Positions 18,923-27,524 of a stretch of DNA of 64,000 nt are shown one piece after another. The translations under genes were made by a program, and so were the position numbers. Numbering within the stretch: position 1 is the stretch's first letter; each line of letters opens with the position of its first letter. The notes below the pieces were generated by a model. It did no database searches, was not told the origin of the DNA, and was given only the letters and a program-made list of their open reading frames with translations. Source of the DNA: Bacteroidia bacterium (GTDB lineage Bacteria > Bacteroidota > Ignavibacteria > UBA10030); NCBI GenBank assembly GCA_022180565.1, contig BQML01000014.1:122209-186208 (forward strand). Reading direction: 5' to 3'.

Positions 18923-20444
18923 GGGAAGGACGGCTCCGCTTCCAGAACAGATAGACGGGAATGCCTGCCAGTACCAAGAACAACCCTGGCCACGTGTATT
19001 GGGGCTTGTAGAGCAGAAGCATCAGGTCGATGTAAAGCGCCATGATGATGTACAGTGCCGGCAGAACGGGGTAGCCGAATGCTCTGTAAGGCCGTTCAGC
19101 GTGGGGACGTTTCTTTCGAAGAACGAAAACGCTTGCGACGGTAAGAATGTAAAAGATCAGTACAGCGAACACGATGTAATCCAGAAGCTGGCTGTACGAT
19201 CCTGAGAGACAGAGCACGGCGGTCCAGATCCCTTGCACGATCAGCGAGCGTGAAGGCGTGTTGTAGACGGGATGCAAATGTCCCACCGTCCCGAAGAACA
19301 AACCGTCCCTTGCCATGGCATAATAGACGCGCGCACCGGAGAGCAGGAGACCATTGGCGCAGCCGAATGTTGAAACGAGGATGGCGACGGCCATGAACGT
19401 TTCGCCCACACCCCCGAACATCACCTCCATCACTGCCGTTCCCACGCGGTCCTCGGCCGCATACTGAATCCCCCGACCGATGACATCAGCAGCCGCGGGA
19501 TCGCCTCTCAGCGGTAGCGTCATCAGATACACGACGTTGGCCGCAACATAGAGAAGGATGACAATCCCGGTTCCCAAAGCCAGTGAAAGCGGCAAATTCC
19601 TCTTCGGATCCCGGACTTCACCCGCCGTGAATGTGACGTTGTTCCAGGCGTCGGAGGAAAACAAAGATCCGACCTGTGCGATTGCGAGGATCGCGATCGT
19701 ACCAACCAGCACGGTCCCTCCGTCCATACCCACTTGGACTGCATGCTGTGCCCCCAAGGTCGCGTTGGCCCAGAAATCCCCAAAATTCGCCGTCATGGCC
19801 TCGGCATTCCTGGCAACAAACAAGCCGAGTCCGACGAGCCCAAGGAGAGCCGCCGTTTTCGCAAATGTGAAGACATTCTGCACCAGCGCACCCAGCTTCA
19901 CGCCGAAAACATTGATGGTTGTAAGAATGGCAACGACGATGATGGCAACGAGGTTTTGCGTATTGAGACCGATGTCCATGTTGCCCAACAGGATCGGTCC
20001 CAAGGGTATGGCGGGAACATGCGCGATATGCAGGATCCAGTTCGTTGAAGAAATGGAAGGGAAAAACACTCCGAGGAATTTTCCGAATCCCACAACCACC
20101 GCTGCCGCGGTGCCTGTTTGGATGACGAGGAAGAGCGTCCAGCCATAGAGGAAACCCCAAACAGGGCCGAGGGCTTCCCGCAGGTACACGTATTGACCAC
20201 CGGCCTGCGGCATCATGGCCGCCAGCTCTCCATAAGTGAGAGCCGCAATGACGGTCATGATCCCGGCAATGATCCACGCACCGAGCAATAGGGCCGGTGA
20301 ATCCACCAGCCGTGCGATGTCGGCTGAGACAATGAAAATCCCCGACCCGATCATTCCCCCCATGACAATCGTCGTGGCACTTGTGAGGCCCAGACCCTGA
20401 ACAAAGTGCCCTTCCTGTGATTGTCCGGCGTGTGAGGCCTGCAT
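18900..20444 (-). CDS. APC-superfamily amino-acid permease
   Basis: A 514-residue membrane transporter with about 12-13 helices. The first helix region has VMGGMIGSGIFIVSADIA, the substrate-binding GSG motif of APC permeases, followed by ALTYGELAAMMPQAGGQYVY, typical of the LAT/cationic amino-acid subgroup. It is the third gene of a tight minus-strand operon after the aminotransferase and P1 peptidase (11-base gap), so it most likely imports the amino acid those enzymes handle, perhaps beta-alanine. The C-terminus ends in a serine-rich tail overlapping the convergent mmsA gene. Substrate is inferred only from context. Confidence 0.88.
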   Translation of the reverse strand: MQASHAGQSQEGHFVQGLGLTSATTIVMGGMIGSGIFIVSADIARLVDSPALLLGAWIIAGIMTVIAALTYGELAAMMPQAGGQYVYLREALGPVWGFLYGWTLFLVIQTGTAAAVVVGFGKFLGVFFPSISSTNWILHIAHVPAIPLGPILLGNMDIGLNTQNLVAIIVVAILTTINVFGVKLGALVQNVFTFAKTAALLGLVGLGLFVARNAEAMTANFGDFWANATLGAQHAVQVGMDGGTVLVGTIAILAIAQVGSLFSSDAWNNVTFTAGEVRDPKRNLPLSLALGTGIVILLYVAANVVYLMTLPLRGDPAAADVIGRGIQYAAEDRVGTAVMEVMFGGVGETFMAVAILVSTFGCANGLLLSGARVYYAMARDGLFFGTVGHLHPVYNTPSRSLIVQGIWTAVLCLSGSYSQLLDYIVFAVLIFYILTVASVFVLRKKRPHAERPYRAFGYPVLPALYIIMALYIDLMLLLYKPQYTWPGLFLVLAGIPVYLFWKRSRPSLNSSSSS

Positions 20445-20455
20445 GAGGATGGTGC

Positions 20456-21619
20456 CTAGTTCACCAACCTGTTGTACTTCTTCAGCACTTCCTTCAGCCG
20501 GTCGTGGGGGATTGCGTACACCGTGTTGCCGTTGATCCCCACCATCGTCTCTGCGGCGATCATGGCATTGACGATGGCTTCCTCGGTCGCCTCAACCGCG
20601 GCGCGGAACAGGGGGTTGATGCGCTCGTTGGGAAGCATAGTGATCGTCGCAAGGTCCTTCGTTTTCGCCACCTCCGGATTTGCGGTCGAAAACGCGATAA
20701 AGATGTCCCCCGAGCTGTTTTCGCCCCTTCCGCCCATGACGCCGACGCCAAGAGCAACCCGGGTCACAATGCGCTTTAACTGATGAGGCAGAAGCGGTGC
20801 GTCGGTCGCCACCACGACAATAATCGAACCGGCATCTTCGGGCGCCTGGCCGCGCTTCGGCAGAAGATCAGTGATTTCCTTTCCGACCGGCACGCCTGCA
20901 ATACGCAAGAGTTCCCGTGATCCGTAGTTCGCCTGGACCAGAACTCCAACCGTGTAGCCACCATCGCGCTGTTCAAGCTTTCGCGATGCCGTGCCGGTTC
21001 CGCCCTTAAACCCATGGGCAATCATTCCGGTCCCCCCGCCAACATTCCCCTCCGCAATCGGACCCGACACTGCATGGTCAAGCGCCTGAAAGACATGCTC
21101 CTTTTTCACATGAAACCCATTGATATCGTTCAATCCCCCGTCCCATGTTTCCGCAACGACGGGGAGACTGAAATCTCCTGAATATCCCTCACCGGTACCT
21201 TTCATCGCCCCCCATTCAATGACGGCGTCACGAACAACACCGACGCTGTGCGTGTTGGTGATCAGAATCGGGCTTCCCAGCGAACCGGACTCTTCAAGCC
21301 AGGTTGTCCCCGTCATCTCGCCGTTGCCATTCAGGGTGAACCATGCGCCAAAGACACGGTCGCGAAATTCTCTCCCTTTCGGGAAGATCGCTGTAACTCC
21401 CGTTCGTACCGGCCCTTTCCCGCGAACAAGCTTTCCGCTTCCTTCGATGATCGTCGTGTAACCCACCTCGACGCCTTTAACATCGGTGATGGCATTCCAT
21501 TCGCCCGGCGTGCCTTCAAATGGAATCCCGAGGTCCCGCGCACGCGGTTTTTTCTGACCCACCGCAACGGCGGAGCACAGCACCGCACAGACAACAAGCA
21601 ATGAAAGAAAACGTCTCAT
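20456..21619 (-). CDS. P1-family (DmpA/BapA) aminopeptidase, exported
   Basis: A 387-residue Ntn-hydrolase precursor. The start at 21619 has a strong AGGAGGATTCT ribosome site and gives a signal peptide ending near AVAVGQ. The mature part shows RARDLGIPFEGTPGEWNAIT, THSVGVVRDAVIEW and GGGTGMIAHGFKGGTG. Family members cleave themselves into two chains. The predicted cut is between G264 and S265 in DAGSIIVVVATDAP, leaving serine as N-terminal nucleophile; GGRGENSSGD supports the active site. DmpA removes N-terminal L- or D-residues and beta-alanine, while BapA prefers beta-amino acids. The neighbouring aminotransferase and permease suggest release and use of beta-alanine, which is inference. 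Confidence 0.88.
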   Translation of the reverse strand: MRRFLSLLVVCAVLCSAVAVGQKKPRARDLGIPFEGTPGEWNAITDVKGVEVGYTTIIEGSGKLVRGKGPVRTGVTAIFPKGREFRDRVFGAWFTLNGNGEMTGTTWLEESGSLGSPILITNTHSVGVVRDAVIEWGAMKGTGEGYSGDFSLPVVAETWDGGLNDINGFHVKKEHVFQALDHAVSGPIAEGNVGGGTGMIAHGFKGGTGTASRKLEQRDGGYTVGVLVQANYGSRELLRIAGVPVGKEITDLLPKRGQAPEDAGSIIVVVATDAPLLPHQLKRIVTRVALGVGVMGGRGENSSGDIFIAFSTANPEVAKTKDLATITMLPNERINPLFRAAVEATEEAIVNAMIAAETMVGINGNTVYAIPHDRLKEVLKKYNRLVN

Positions 21620-21641
21620 AGAATCCTCCTGACTCTCGCGT

Positions 21642-22985
21642 TCATGGATCCACCTCGGCATCGGCAAGAGCGAGCGCCTTGTCAAGCACCGCAATTCCTT
21701 CGTCAATCTCATTCTTCGAAATGATCAGCGGCGGGGCGATCACCAGATGACTCAGCCAGGGTTGAACAAAAACACCCTGTTTCATCATTTCGGCCGCAAC
21801 CTTCTCCACAACAAGTGCCTTTCCCGAGACTTTATCTTCCTTCGTATTGAACGGCTGCTTTGTTTTCCGATTCCGCACAAGGTCCACGGCCCAAAACAGC
21901 CCCAGGCCCCGCACATCACCAATACTGACGTGGCGTTCCATCAGGTTCTTCAATGCTTTCTCAACATAGGAACCCAGATCGCGGGACCGTTGCACCAGGT
22001 CCAGGCGCTTCATTTCCCGGATTGCCGCAACGGCCGGGGCCAGCGTCAGCGGGTGAGCTTCGTATGTATGGCCATGCGAGAAGAAATGGTCGTCAAAATA
22101 CTGCGCAATGTCCATCGTGGTAGCACACAAACCGAGAGGAACATATGCCGCAGTAATCCCCTTGGCTGTCACAAGAATGTCGGGCTTGACACCCCAATGA
22201 TCCACGGCAAACCATGCGCCCGTCCTTCCCCATCCGGACATAACCTCATCGGCGATGAGCAGAACCTTGCGGGATGTGCAGATCTCCCTGAGGCGCGGCA
22301 TGTATTCGGCAGGCGGTACAAGCACACCGTTGGTGCCGACAACGGGCTCCACGATCACGGCGGCAACGTCACCTTCATTCTCGATCATGTGGTCGATATA
22401 TTCGACGCACGCTATTCCGCACCCCGGATACGTATGATGGATCGGGCAATCGTAGCAATGCACCTCAGGAGCAAAAATGACGCCGGGGATCTTCCCTGCC
22501 GGCTCCATGGCCCATCTGCGCGGATCGCCCGTCGCCGCGATCGAGCCCATAGTGGATCCGTGGTACGAGCGGTACCGGGCGATGATCTTCGTTCTCCCCG
22601 TTACCATTCTTGCAATCTTGAAAGCCGCCTCGTTGGCCTCGGTTCCCGACGTCGTGAAAAAATACTTTTCCAATCCGGCCGGGAGAACTTCAAGCAATAC
22701 GGTGCTCAGTTCAGCCCGGACGGTCGTGGCAAATCCTGGGGCAATGTACGGAAGCGAGCGCGCCTGTTCCTCAATCGCCCTGATGACTGCCGGATTCTTG
22801 TGCCCCAGCGTCACGCACATGAGTTGCGATGAGAAATCGAGGTATTGCTTTCCGGCGGCATCGGTGAAGAAACATCCCTCCGCATCCACAATATGGAGCG
22901 GCTTCCATCCTTTTTGGAATCTCCAGGTTCCGTAGGTATAGCGTGCCGTAAGCTCGGTGACCTGCTGTGAGGAAAAATCGGCCAT
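21642..22985 (-). CDS. Class III (omega) aminotransferase
   Basis: A 447-residue PLP enzyme of fold type I, subgroup II. PLP lysine is K275 in LVTAKGITAAYVPLG, the pyridine-nitrogen aspartate is D246 in IADEVMSGWGRTG, and TTSGTEANEAAFK binds phosphate. The group includes beta-alanine, taurine, GABA and diaminopelargonate transaminases; exact specificity cannot be read. A cysteine-rich insert, CYDCPIHHTYPGCGIAC (177-193), is noticeable. The ATG at 22985 was preferred to an upstream start. The gene heads a tight run with the P1 peptidase (22-base gap) and permease, opposite an mmsA-like gene, which fits a beta-alanine:pyruvate-type transaminase producing malonate semialdehyde. Confidence 0.87.
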   Translation of the reverse strand: MADFSSQQVTELTARYTYGTWRFQKGWKPLHIVDAEGCFFTDAAGKQYLDFSSQLMCVTLGHKNPAVIRAIEEQARSLPYIAPGFATTVRAELSTVLLEVLPAGLEKYFFTTSGTEANEAAFKIARMVTGRTKIIARYRSYHGSTMGSIAATGDPRRWAMEPAGKIPGVIFAPEVHCYDCPIHHTYPGCGIACVEYIDHMIENEGDVAAVIVEPVVGTNGVLVPPAEYMPRLREICTSRKVLLIADEVMSGWGRTGAWFAVDHWGVKPDILVTAKGITAAYVPLGLCATTMDIAQYFDDHFFSHGHTYEAHPLTLAPAVAAIREMKRLDLVQRSRDLGSYVEKALKNLMERHVSIGDVRGLGLFWAVDLVRNRKTKQPFNTKEDKVSGKALVVEKVAAEMMKQGVFVQPWLSHLVIAPPLIISKNEIDEGIAVLDKALALADAEVDP

Positions 22986-23044
22986 GGTGTTTCCGTGAAA
23001 TGTCCCGAAACTACGAAAAAACGGAGGGAGGCGCAATCAAAAGA

Positions 23045-23854
23045 TCAGATATTCAGAAAGACCCCAACACCCCATTCATTTCGCGGTTTTCCGAAGAACT
23101 GGCCGCGTTCATCGAAACCGGCGGCGCGCCAGAGCCCCAACCGGAGAGACCTTGGACCCTTTCCGTACCGCCACCCCACCTCGTACCGCTGGGTTGTTCC
23201 ATAAGACAGTTCCTGCCGCACTTTGACATCACCGGCGCAATACACCGCCAACGGATCAAGGAGAGGAAGCGAGGCAAAGAATCCCGCCTGCACGACCAGG
23301 GGCTTCCGGATCGGCCGCTTTACCACATATTCATACGCGTAGTTCACTCCCGCATACACGAAGCCGCCAACGCAGGGGACCGCACGAAGGATAAGAGCAG
23401 AAACATAATCTCTGCTGTAATCGATGGCAGAAATCCCGGATGAATCCGCCGGGCCATCTCCCAAATGATGACTCGCATGCCCTACCCCAAACCGGGTCGC
23501 GAGTCCCGCCGACCACTGAATATCCACGAGGAGAAAATCCACCGTGAATTCCATACTCCGAACCGCAATGCTGATTCCCGGATCAAGCCGGGCGTGAATG
23601 GAAGCCCCGATGCTTCCCTGGACAAGCTTGTTTATCAGGAACGCCTCAAGAACAGGGACCACCCCGCCCACCTCAACCTGGGCCTCACCGTCATGGAACA
23701 ACCGGCTCGCGGCAAACCGATGCGCCGATCCGTCTGCAGGAAGATCGGAAACAATCCTGCGATCCGGGAAGAAGGCAAGAGAATCCTGAGCGCTTGCGCC
23801 CGACCACCAAAAGACGACGAACGAGACAACCGAGAGGATGCTGAATACCTTCAT
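23045..23854 (-). CDS. DUF1207-like outer-membrane protein
   Basis: A 269-residue exported protein: signal peptide to about residue 22 (GASAQ), then alternating beta-strand-like segments ending in an aromatic-rich C-terminus (NEWGVGVFLNI). FFPDRRIVSDLPADGSAHRF near the N-terminus and HASHHLGDG followed by YSRDYVSALIL match what I recall of DUF1207. No enzymatic motif is apparent. The start overlaps the end of mfd by four bases (ATGA), so it is translationally coupled to the repair gene, an odd partnership that may simply be operon layout. Assignment to DUF1207 is moderate. Confidence 0.6.
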   Translation of the reverse strand: MKVFSILSVVSFVVFWWSGASAQDSLAFFPDRRIVSDLPADGSAHRFAASRLFHDGEAQVEVGGVVPVLEAFLINKLVQGSIGASIHARLDPGISIAVRSMEFTVDFLLVDIQWSAGLATRFGVGHASHHLGDGPADSSGISAIDYSRDYVSALILRAVPCVGGFVYAGVNYAYEYVVKRPIRKPLVVQAGFFASLPLLDPLAVYCAGDVKVRQELSYGTTQRYEVGWRYGKGPRSLRLGLWRAAGFDERGQFFGKPRNEWGVGVFLNI

Positions 23855-26800
23855 GCACCAGTCCTTCGTTGGCTGAGTACTTTGCCGATGTGTTCCAATC
23901 TCTCGTCGGCACGCACGAAGTCCGGGATCGTAAGATGAAGCTTCAATTGATTGCCCTCCTGACGAAACCTGGGGCGATGGTCCTTGAGCCGGAGAACGGC
24001 TTCGGTGAAAACCTGAAATTTGGAGGGGGATCCATTCCCTGACTCGTAAAAATCTGATTTCTGTTCAGGAGGCATCCAGATCGTGCATGTATTGTTTGAG
24101 ACCAGTATCTTTGGAAAACCGAACGCTTGACCCGTCAGTTTCACTCTCACGGTTTTGAGAAGATTCTCCACTTCAGGCGGGTACTCGCCGAACCGGTCCT
24201 TCAGCTCCTTTGCGATCTCGTCCACGTCGGCGGCATGGCGCAGTTGATACAGCCGCCGGTAAATATCAAGCCGCTCCGAATCGGATGAAACATAAACTTC
24301 CGGAATCAAAGCCTCCAAGTCGGTTTCAATGATCGTCTCCGTTTCGCCTTCAGCCCCTTGTTGAAGCACGAGGCCCGAGAATTCCTCTTCCTTCAGTTCC
24401 CGGACCGCCTCTTCGACGATTCTCTCATACATTTCAAATCCCATGTCCAGAATGAATCCGGACTGCTCTGCCCCCAGCAGGTTCCCGGCGCCGCGAATCT
24501 CCATATCTCGCATGGCCAAGTTGAAGCCCGATCCAAGTTCCGTGAATTCCTGAATTGCCTGAAGTCGGCGCAACGTCTCGCGTGGAAGCGATGTCAGCGG
24601 CGGTGTGAAGAGATACGCGTAAGCTTGAACATTCGATCGCCCTACGCGTCCGCGCAGTTGATAGAGTTCAGCCAACCCAAACCGGTCTGCCCGGTTGATA
24701 ATGATGGTATTCACGCTCGGAATGTCGATGCCCGACTCGATAATCTTTGTGCATACGAGCACATCGTACCGACCCTCCAGGAACTCAATCATGGTTTTCT
24801 CCAGCTCATGGCCCTTCATGTGCCCGTGTGCGGCATGAATGCGCGCTTCGGGAACATGCTTGCGCAACAGCTGGACGATCTCCTCCATAGTTTGAATCCG
24901 ATCGTGAATTACGTAAACCTGCCCGCCGCGATGCATCTCTTTCAGGATGGCTTCCCTCATTAGTTTCGTATCAAACTGCGCGATTTCCGTTATGATGGGC
25001 AAACGATTACGCGGTGGGGTGTTGATGAGGGACAGATCGCGCGCGCCCAACAGCGAAAACTGGAGGGTGCGCGGAATCGGAGTAGCCGTCATGGTCAGCG
25101 TGTCAACGGAAGCTTTGAGCGTTCTCAGTTTTTCCTTGGCGCTCACGCCGAACCGGTGCTCCTCATCGATGATCAATAGCCCCAAGTCCTTGAACTGAAC
25201 ATCTTTGGAGAGAAGCCTGTGTGTCCCGATGATGATGTCCACCTGGCCTGACTTCAATCGCTCCAGGATTTCCTTCTGCATTTTCTTTGATTTGAAACGG
25301 GTGAGACTCTCCACGCGCACCGTGTAGCGCTGAAGACGATCCACAAACGTCAGGTGGTGTTGTTGCGCAAGAATCGTGGTGGGCACGAGGACGGCGACCT
25401 GTTTCCCATCGAGCACCGCCTTGAAAGCGGCGCGCACCGCCACTTCTGTCTTCCCGAACCCCACATCCCCGCAAATCAGCCGGTCCATTGGCGCACTCTG
25501 CATCATGTCATTCTTCACATCGAGCGTTGCTCGCGCCTGATCCGGTGTATCTTCGAACATGAACGACGCCTCCAGCTCCTTCTGCCAATGGCCGTCGGGT
25601 GAAAACGCAAAGCCTGACTCATGCTTTCTCTTTGCGTACAAGGCAATCAGGTCCCGCGCAATATCCTTGATCCTTCTCCGGGCCCGTTCCTTCAGCCTGT
25701 CCCACTCCGGCGTTCCAAGTCTCGTCAGCTTTGGGATGTGGCCCTCCCGCGAGGAATACCTCTGCACCCGGTTGAGGAAATTCAGATTGACATAGAGAAC
25801 ATCATTTCCTTCATAAACGATTTTCATCACTTCCTGTTCGCCGGACCCGATCCTGATCGTCTGCAAACCGGCAAACTTTCCGATGCCGTATTCCCGATGG
25901 ACGACGATATCCCCTTTGGTCAGGCGTGAAAGCTCGCGCTGACTGAGCCCCTTGAACCTCATTCGCCTGGCCGTTCCCCTCCGCTTCAGCCGCCCAAAGA
26001 GCTGATGCTCAGTGAACAATGCGATCCGGGATGAAGGATACAGGAAGCCTTCGTGAACGGTATCTTCGGTGAACCTGATCGGGATCATTTCTTCGCCGCG
26101 CTGCGACCATTCCTCTTCAAGCAGTTGCTTCAACCGTTCCCGTTCTTCAGCCGTGTCACTGGCAAGGACGACCTCATATCCTTCCTGATGGCGCCGGCGA
26201 ACTTCCTCTGCCAGAAGGCGCACGCTCCCGTTCAGCAGGGGCTGAGGCGATGCCCCAAAATCGACTTCCGCGCCGGCATGCTCGAGCCGCGCGTGGATGA
26301 GCCTCCGAAAAGACCTCCCCTGCGTCTCGAAGGCTTCCGCGTCTTGAATGTTGGCAACCCCCTCTCTTTGCAATTCTTCCGCTTCCTTACGGAGCCGTAC
26401 CGGCTCGTCAAGTACAACGAGAGCATCCGCCTGAAGATAATTGAACACAGTGGCCTGCGGAGGGACTTCTCCGGTTTTAAACATGTCGCCCACAAGCGTC
26501 GCAGTGCCGAGATCCCGGATCGAGCGCTGTGAGCGTACATCAAACTCCCTAATGGATTCTACGCGGTCACCCCAGAACTCAAGCCGTACGGGATGTTCTC
26601 CACTGTACGGATACACGTCCAGAATTCCCCCTCGGACGGCGAAATCGCCGTATTCCTCAACGAACTCTTTTCGATCAAAGCCAAGGACGCTGAGGCGCTC
26701 CGTCAACTCCTGGAAAGGAATCTCCATACCTGCATCAAGCCGTATACATTGTTCCGCAAAGGCGACAGGCGGAATGATATATCCGAGCACCGCTTCGAGG

Positions 26801-27171
26801 GAAGCACTGATCACCGTCGGCTCCTTGTTGGCAAGCATTCGCAGGGCCTCCACATTCATCACGGGTGCGGACGCGTCCAGGGACGTTGCAGCATGGTGAG
26901 GAAGGTGAACGTACAAACCGACGGTGCCCGCACCTGCTGTCACACAATCATCACGAAGCTTTTCGGCATCATCGCGATCAGCGACGACGACAAGTACCTG
27001 CCGTTCAGCTTCATGCGCGAGATGGCTCACGAGCATGGCAAGGAGAGACCCGCTGAGTCCTGTCACCATGAGTGACTTGCCCGGTGTGAGGGAACGCGTT
27101 GCGTCCACCGTTCTGCGGAATGGCTCAGAAAGAGACAACGTGTTTTGAAGAAGGTCGATCATTGAAGGCAT
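23851..27171 (-). CDS. mfd: Transcription-repair coupling factor Mfd
   Basis: An 1106-residue SF2 translocase that removes RNA polymerase stalled at DNA lesions and recruits UvrA. The N-terminal third is UvrB-like (FAVRGGILDVYPYSGEHPVRL). The RNA-polymerase-interacting region contains LTKGDIVVHREYGIGKFAGL. The motor follows with Walker A GDVGFGKTEVAVRAAF, the DEEH box LLIIDEEHRFGV, TATPIPRTLQ and the TRG/helicase motif RGRVGRSNVQAYAYL. The C-terminal UvrA-masking domain is present (LERRL-like helices ending FVRADERLEHIG). Length is normal. An ATG three codons in (27162) is an alternative start; neither has a clear ribosome site. A downstream DUF1207-like gene overlaps it by 4 bases. Confidence 0.96.
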   Translation of the reverse strand: MPSMIDLLQNTLSLSEPFRRTVDATRSLTPGKSLMVTGLSGSLLAMLVSHLAHEAERQVLVVVADRDDAEKLRDDCVTAGAGTVGLYVHLPHHAATSLDASAPVMNVEALRMLANKEPTVISASLEAVLGYIIPPVAFAEQCIRLDAGMEIPFQELTERLSVLGFDRKEFVEEYGDFAVRGGILDVYPYSGEHPVRLEFWGDRVESIREFDVRSQRSIRDLGTATLVGDMFKTGEVPPQATVFNYLQADALVVLDEPVRLRKEAEELQREGVANIQDAEAFETQGRSFRRLIHARLEHAGAEVDFGASPQPLLNGSVRLLAEEVRRRHQEGYEVVLASDTAEERERLKQLLEEEWSQRGEEMIPIRFTEDTVHEGFLYPSSRIALFTEHQLFGRLKRRGTARRMRFKGLSQRELSRLTKGDIVVHREYGIGKFAGLQTIRIGSGEQEVMKIVYEGNDVLYVNLNFLNRVQRYSSREGHIPKLTRLGTPEWDRLKERARRRIKDIARDLIALYAKRKHESGFAFSPDGHWQKELEASFMFEDTPDQARATLDVKNDMMQSAPMDRLICGDVGFGKTEVAVRAAFKAVLDGKQVAVLVPTTILAQQHHLTFVDRLQRYTVRVESLTRFKSKKMQKEILERLKSGQVDIIIGTHRLLSKDVQFKDLGLLIIDEEHRFGVSAKEKLRTLKASVDTLTMTATPIPRTLQFSLLGARDLSLINTPPRNRLPIITEIAQFDTKLMREAILKEMHRGGQVYVIHDRIQTMEEIVQLLRKHVPEARIHAAHGHMKGHELEKTMIEFLEGRYDVLVCTKIIESGIDIPSVNTIIINRADRFGLAELYQLRGRVGRSNVQAYAYLFTPPLTSLPRETLRRLQAIQEFTELGSGFNLAMRDMEIRGAGNLLGAEQSGFILDMGFEMYERIVEEAVRELKEEEFSGLVLQQGAEGETETIIETDLEALIPEVYVSSDSERLDIYRRLYQLRHAADVDEIAKELKDRFGEYPPEVENLLKTVRVKLTGQAFGFPKILVSNNTCTIWMPPEQKSDFYESGNGSPSKFQVFTEAVLRLKDHRPRFRQEGNQLKLHLTIPDFVRADERLEHIGKVLSQRRTGA

Positions 27172-27343
27172 TCAGATGGAGAAAAAACACCAATCCCCTC
27201 CATTCCCCGGGCCTGGGGGAACGGAAGGGTGGATTACAAAGTACGGAACAGGGGGAAGAGAAGCAAAAATCTGCGGTATACGTAGGATTTTGTTGTTGAA
27301 TTTTCTGTCTTCATCGCATAGAATCCGGTTACGGAAATTCAGT

Positions 27344-27422
27344 GCGGTGGGACGCCGCGTTGATGGGTGTGTTCCTGGGAGGAAACCATTCGCAACGCGG
27401 CCTTCTCCACCGCTGTTTTTTG
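27344..27422. other. Nested long hairpin followed by T-run in a gene-free gap
   Basis: The 353-base gap between mfd and the outer-membrane protein gene contains a two-tier inverted repeat. The outer arms GCGGTGG (27344-27350) and CCACCGC (27407-27413) are perfect, and so are the inner arms GCCGCGTTG (27354-27362) and CAACGCGGC (27393-27401). They are separated by small internal loops (GAC and CTTCT). The 30-base apical part can pair further through TTCC/GGAA. On the plus strand the outer arm is followed by TGTTTTTTG, like an intrinsic terminator. On the minus strand the element would lie in the mfd leader. No known riboswitch signature was recognised. The rest of the gap shows only the downstream promoter. 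Confidence 0.55.
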
Positions 27423-27453
27423 TGCGATGCCTCACATTTGTCCTTTCTGCTCA

Positions 27454-27482
27454 TTGCTTCCCCGACGTAGTTTTGCTATACT
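27454..27482 (+). promoter_or_regulatory. Sigma70-like promoter for the DUF6588-like gene
   Basis: TTGCTT (27454-27459) and TATACT (27477-27482) with a 17-base spacer. The ATG at 27525 lies about 35 bases after the predicted transcription start and has GGGAGA as ribosome site. Confidence 0.5.
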
Positions 27483-27524
27483 CTGTCTCCACGTTCTTTC
27501 ACTAGTAGTCTCTGGGAGATTCGT

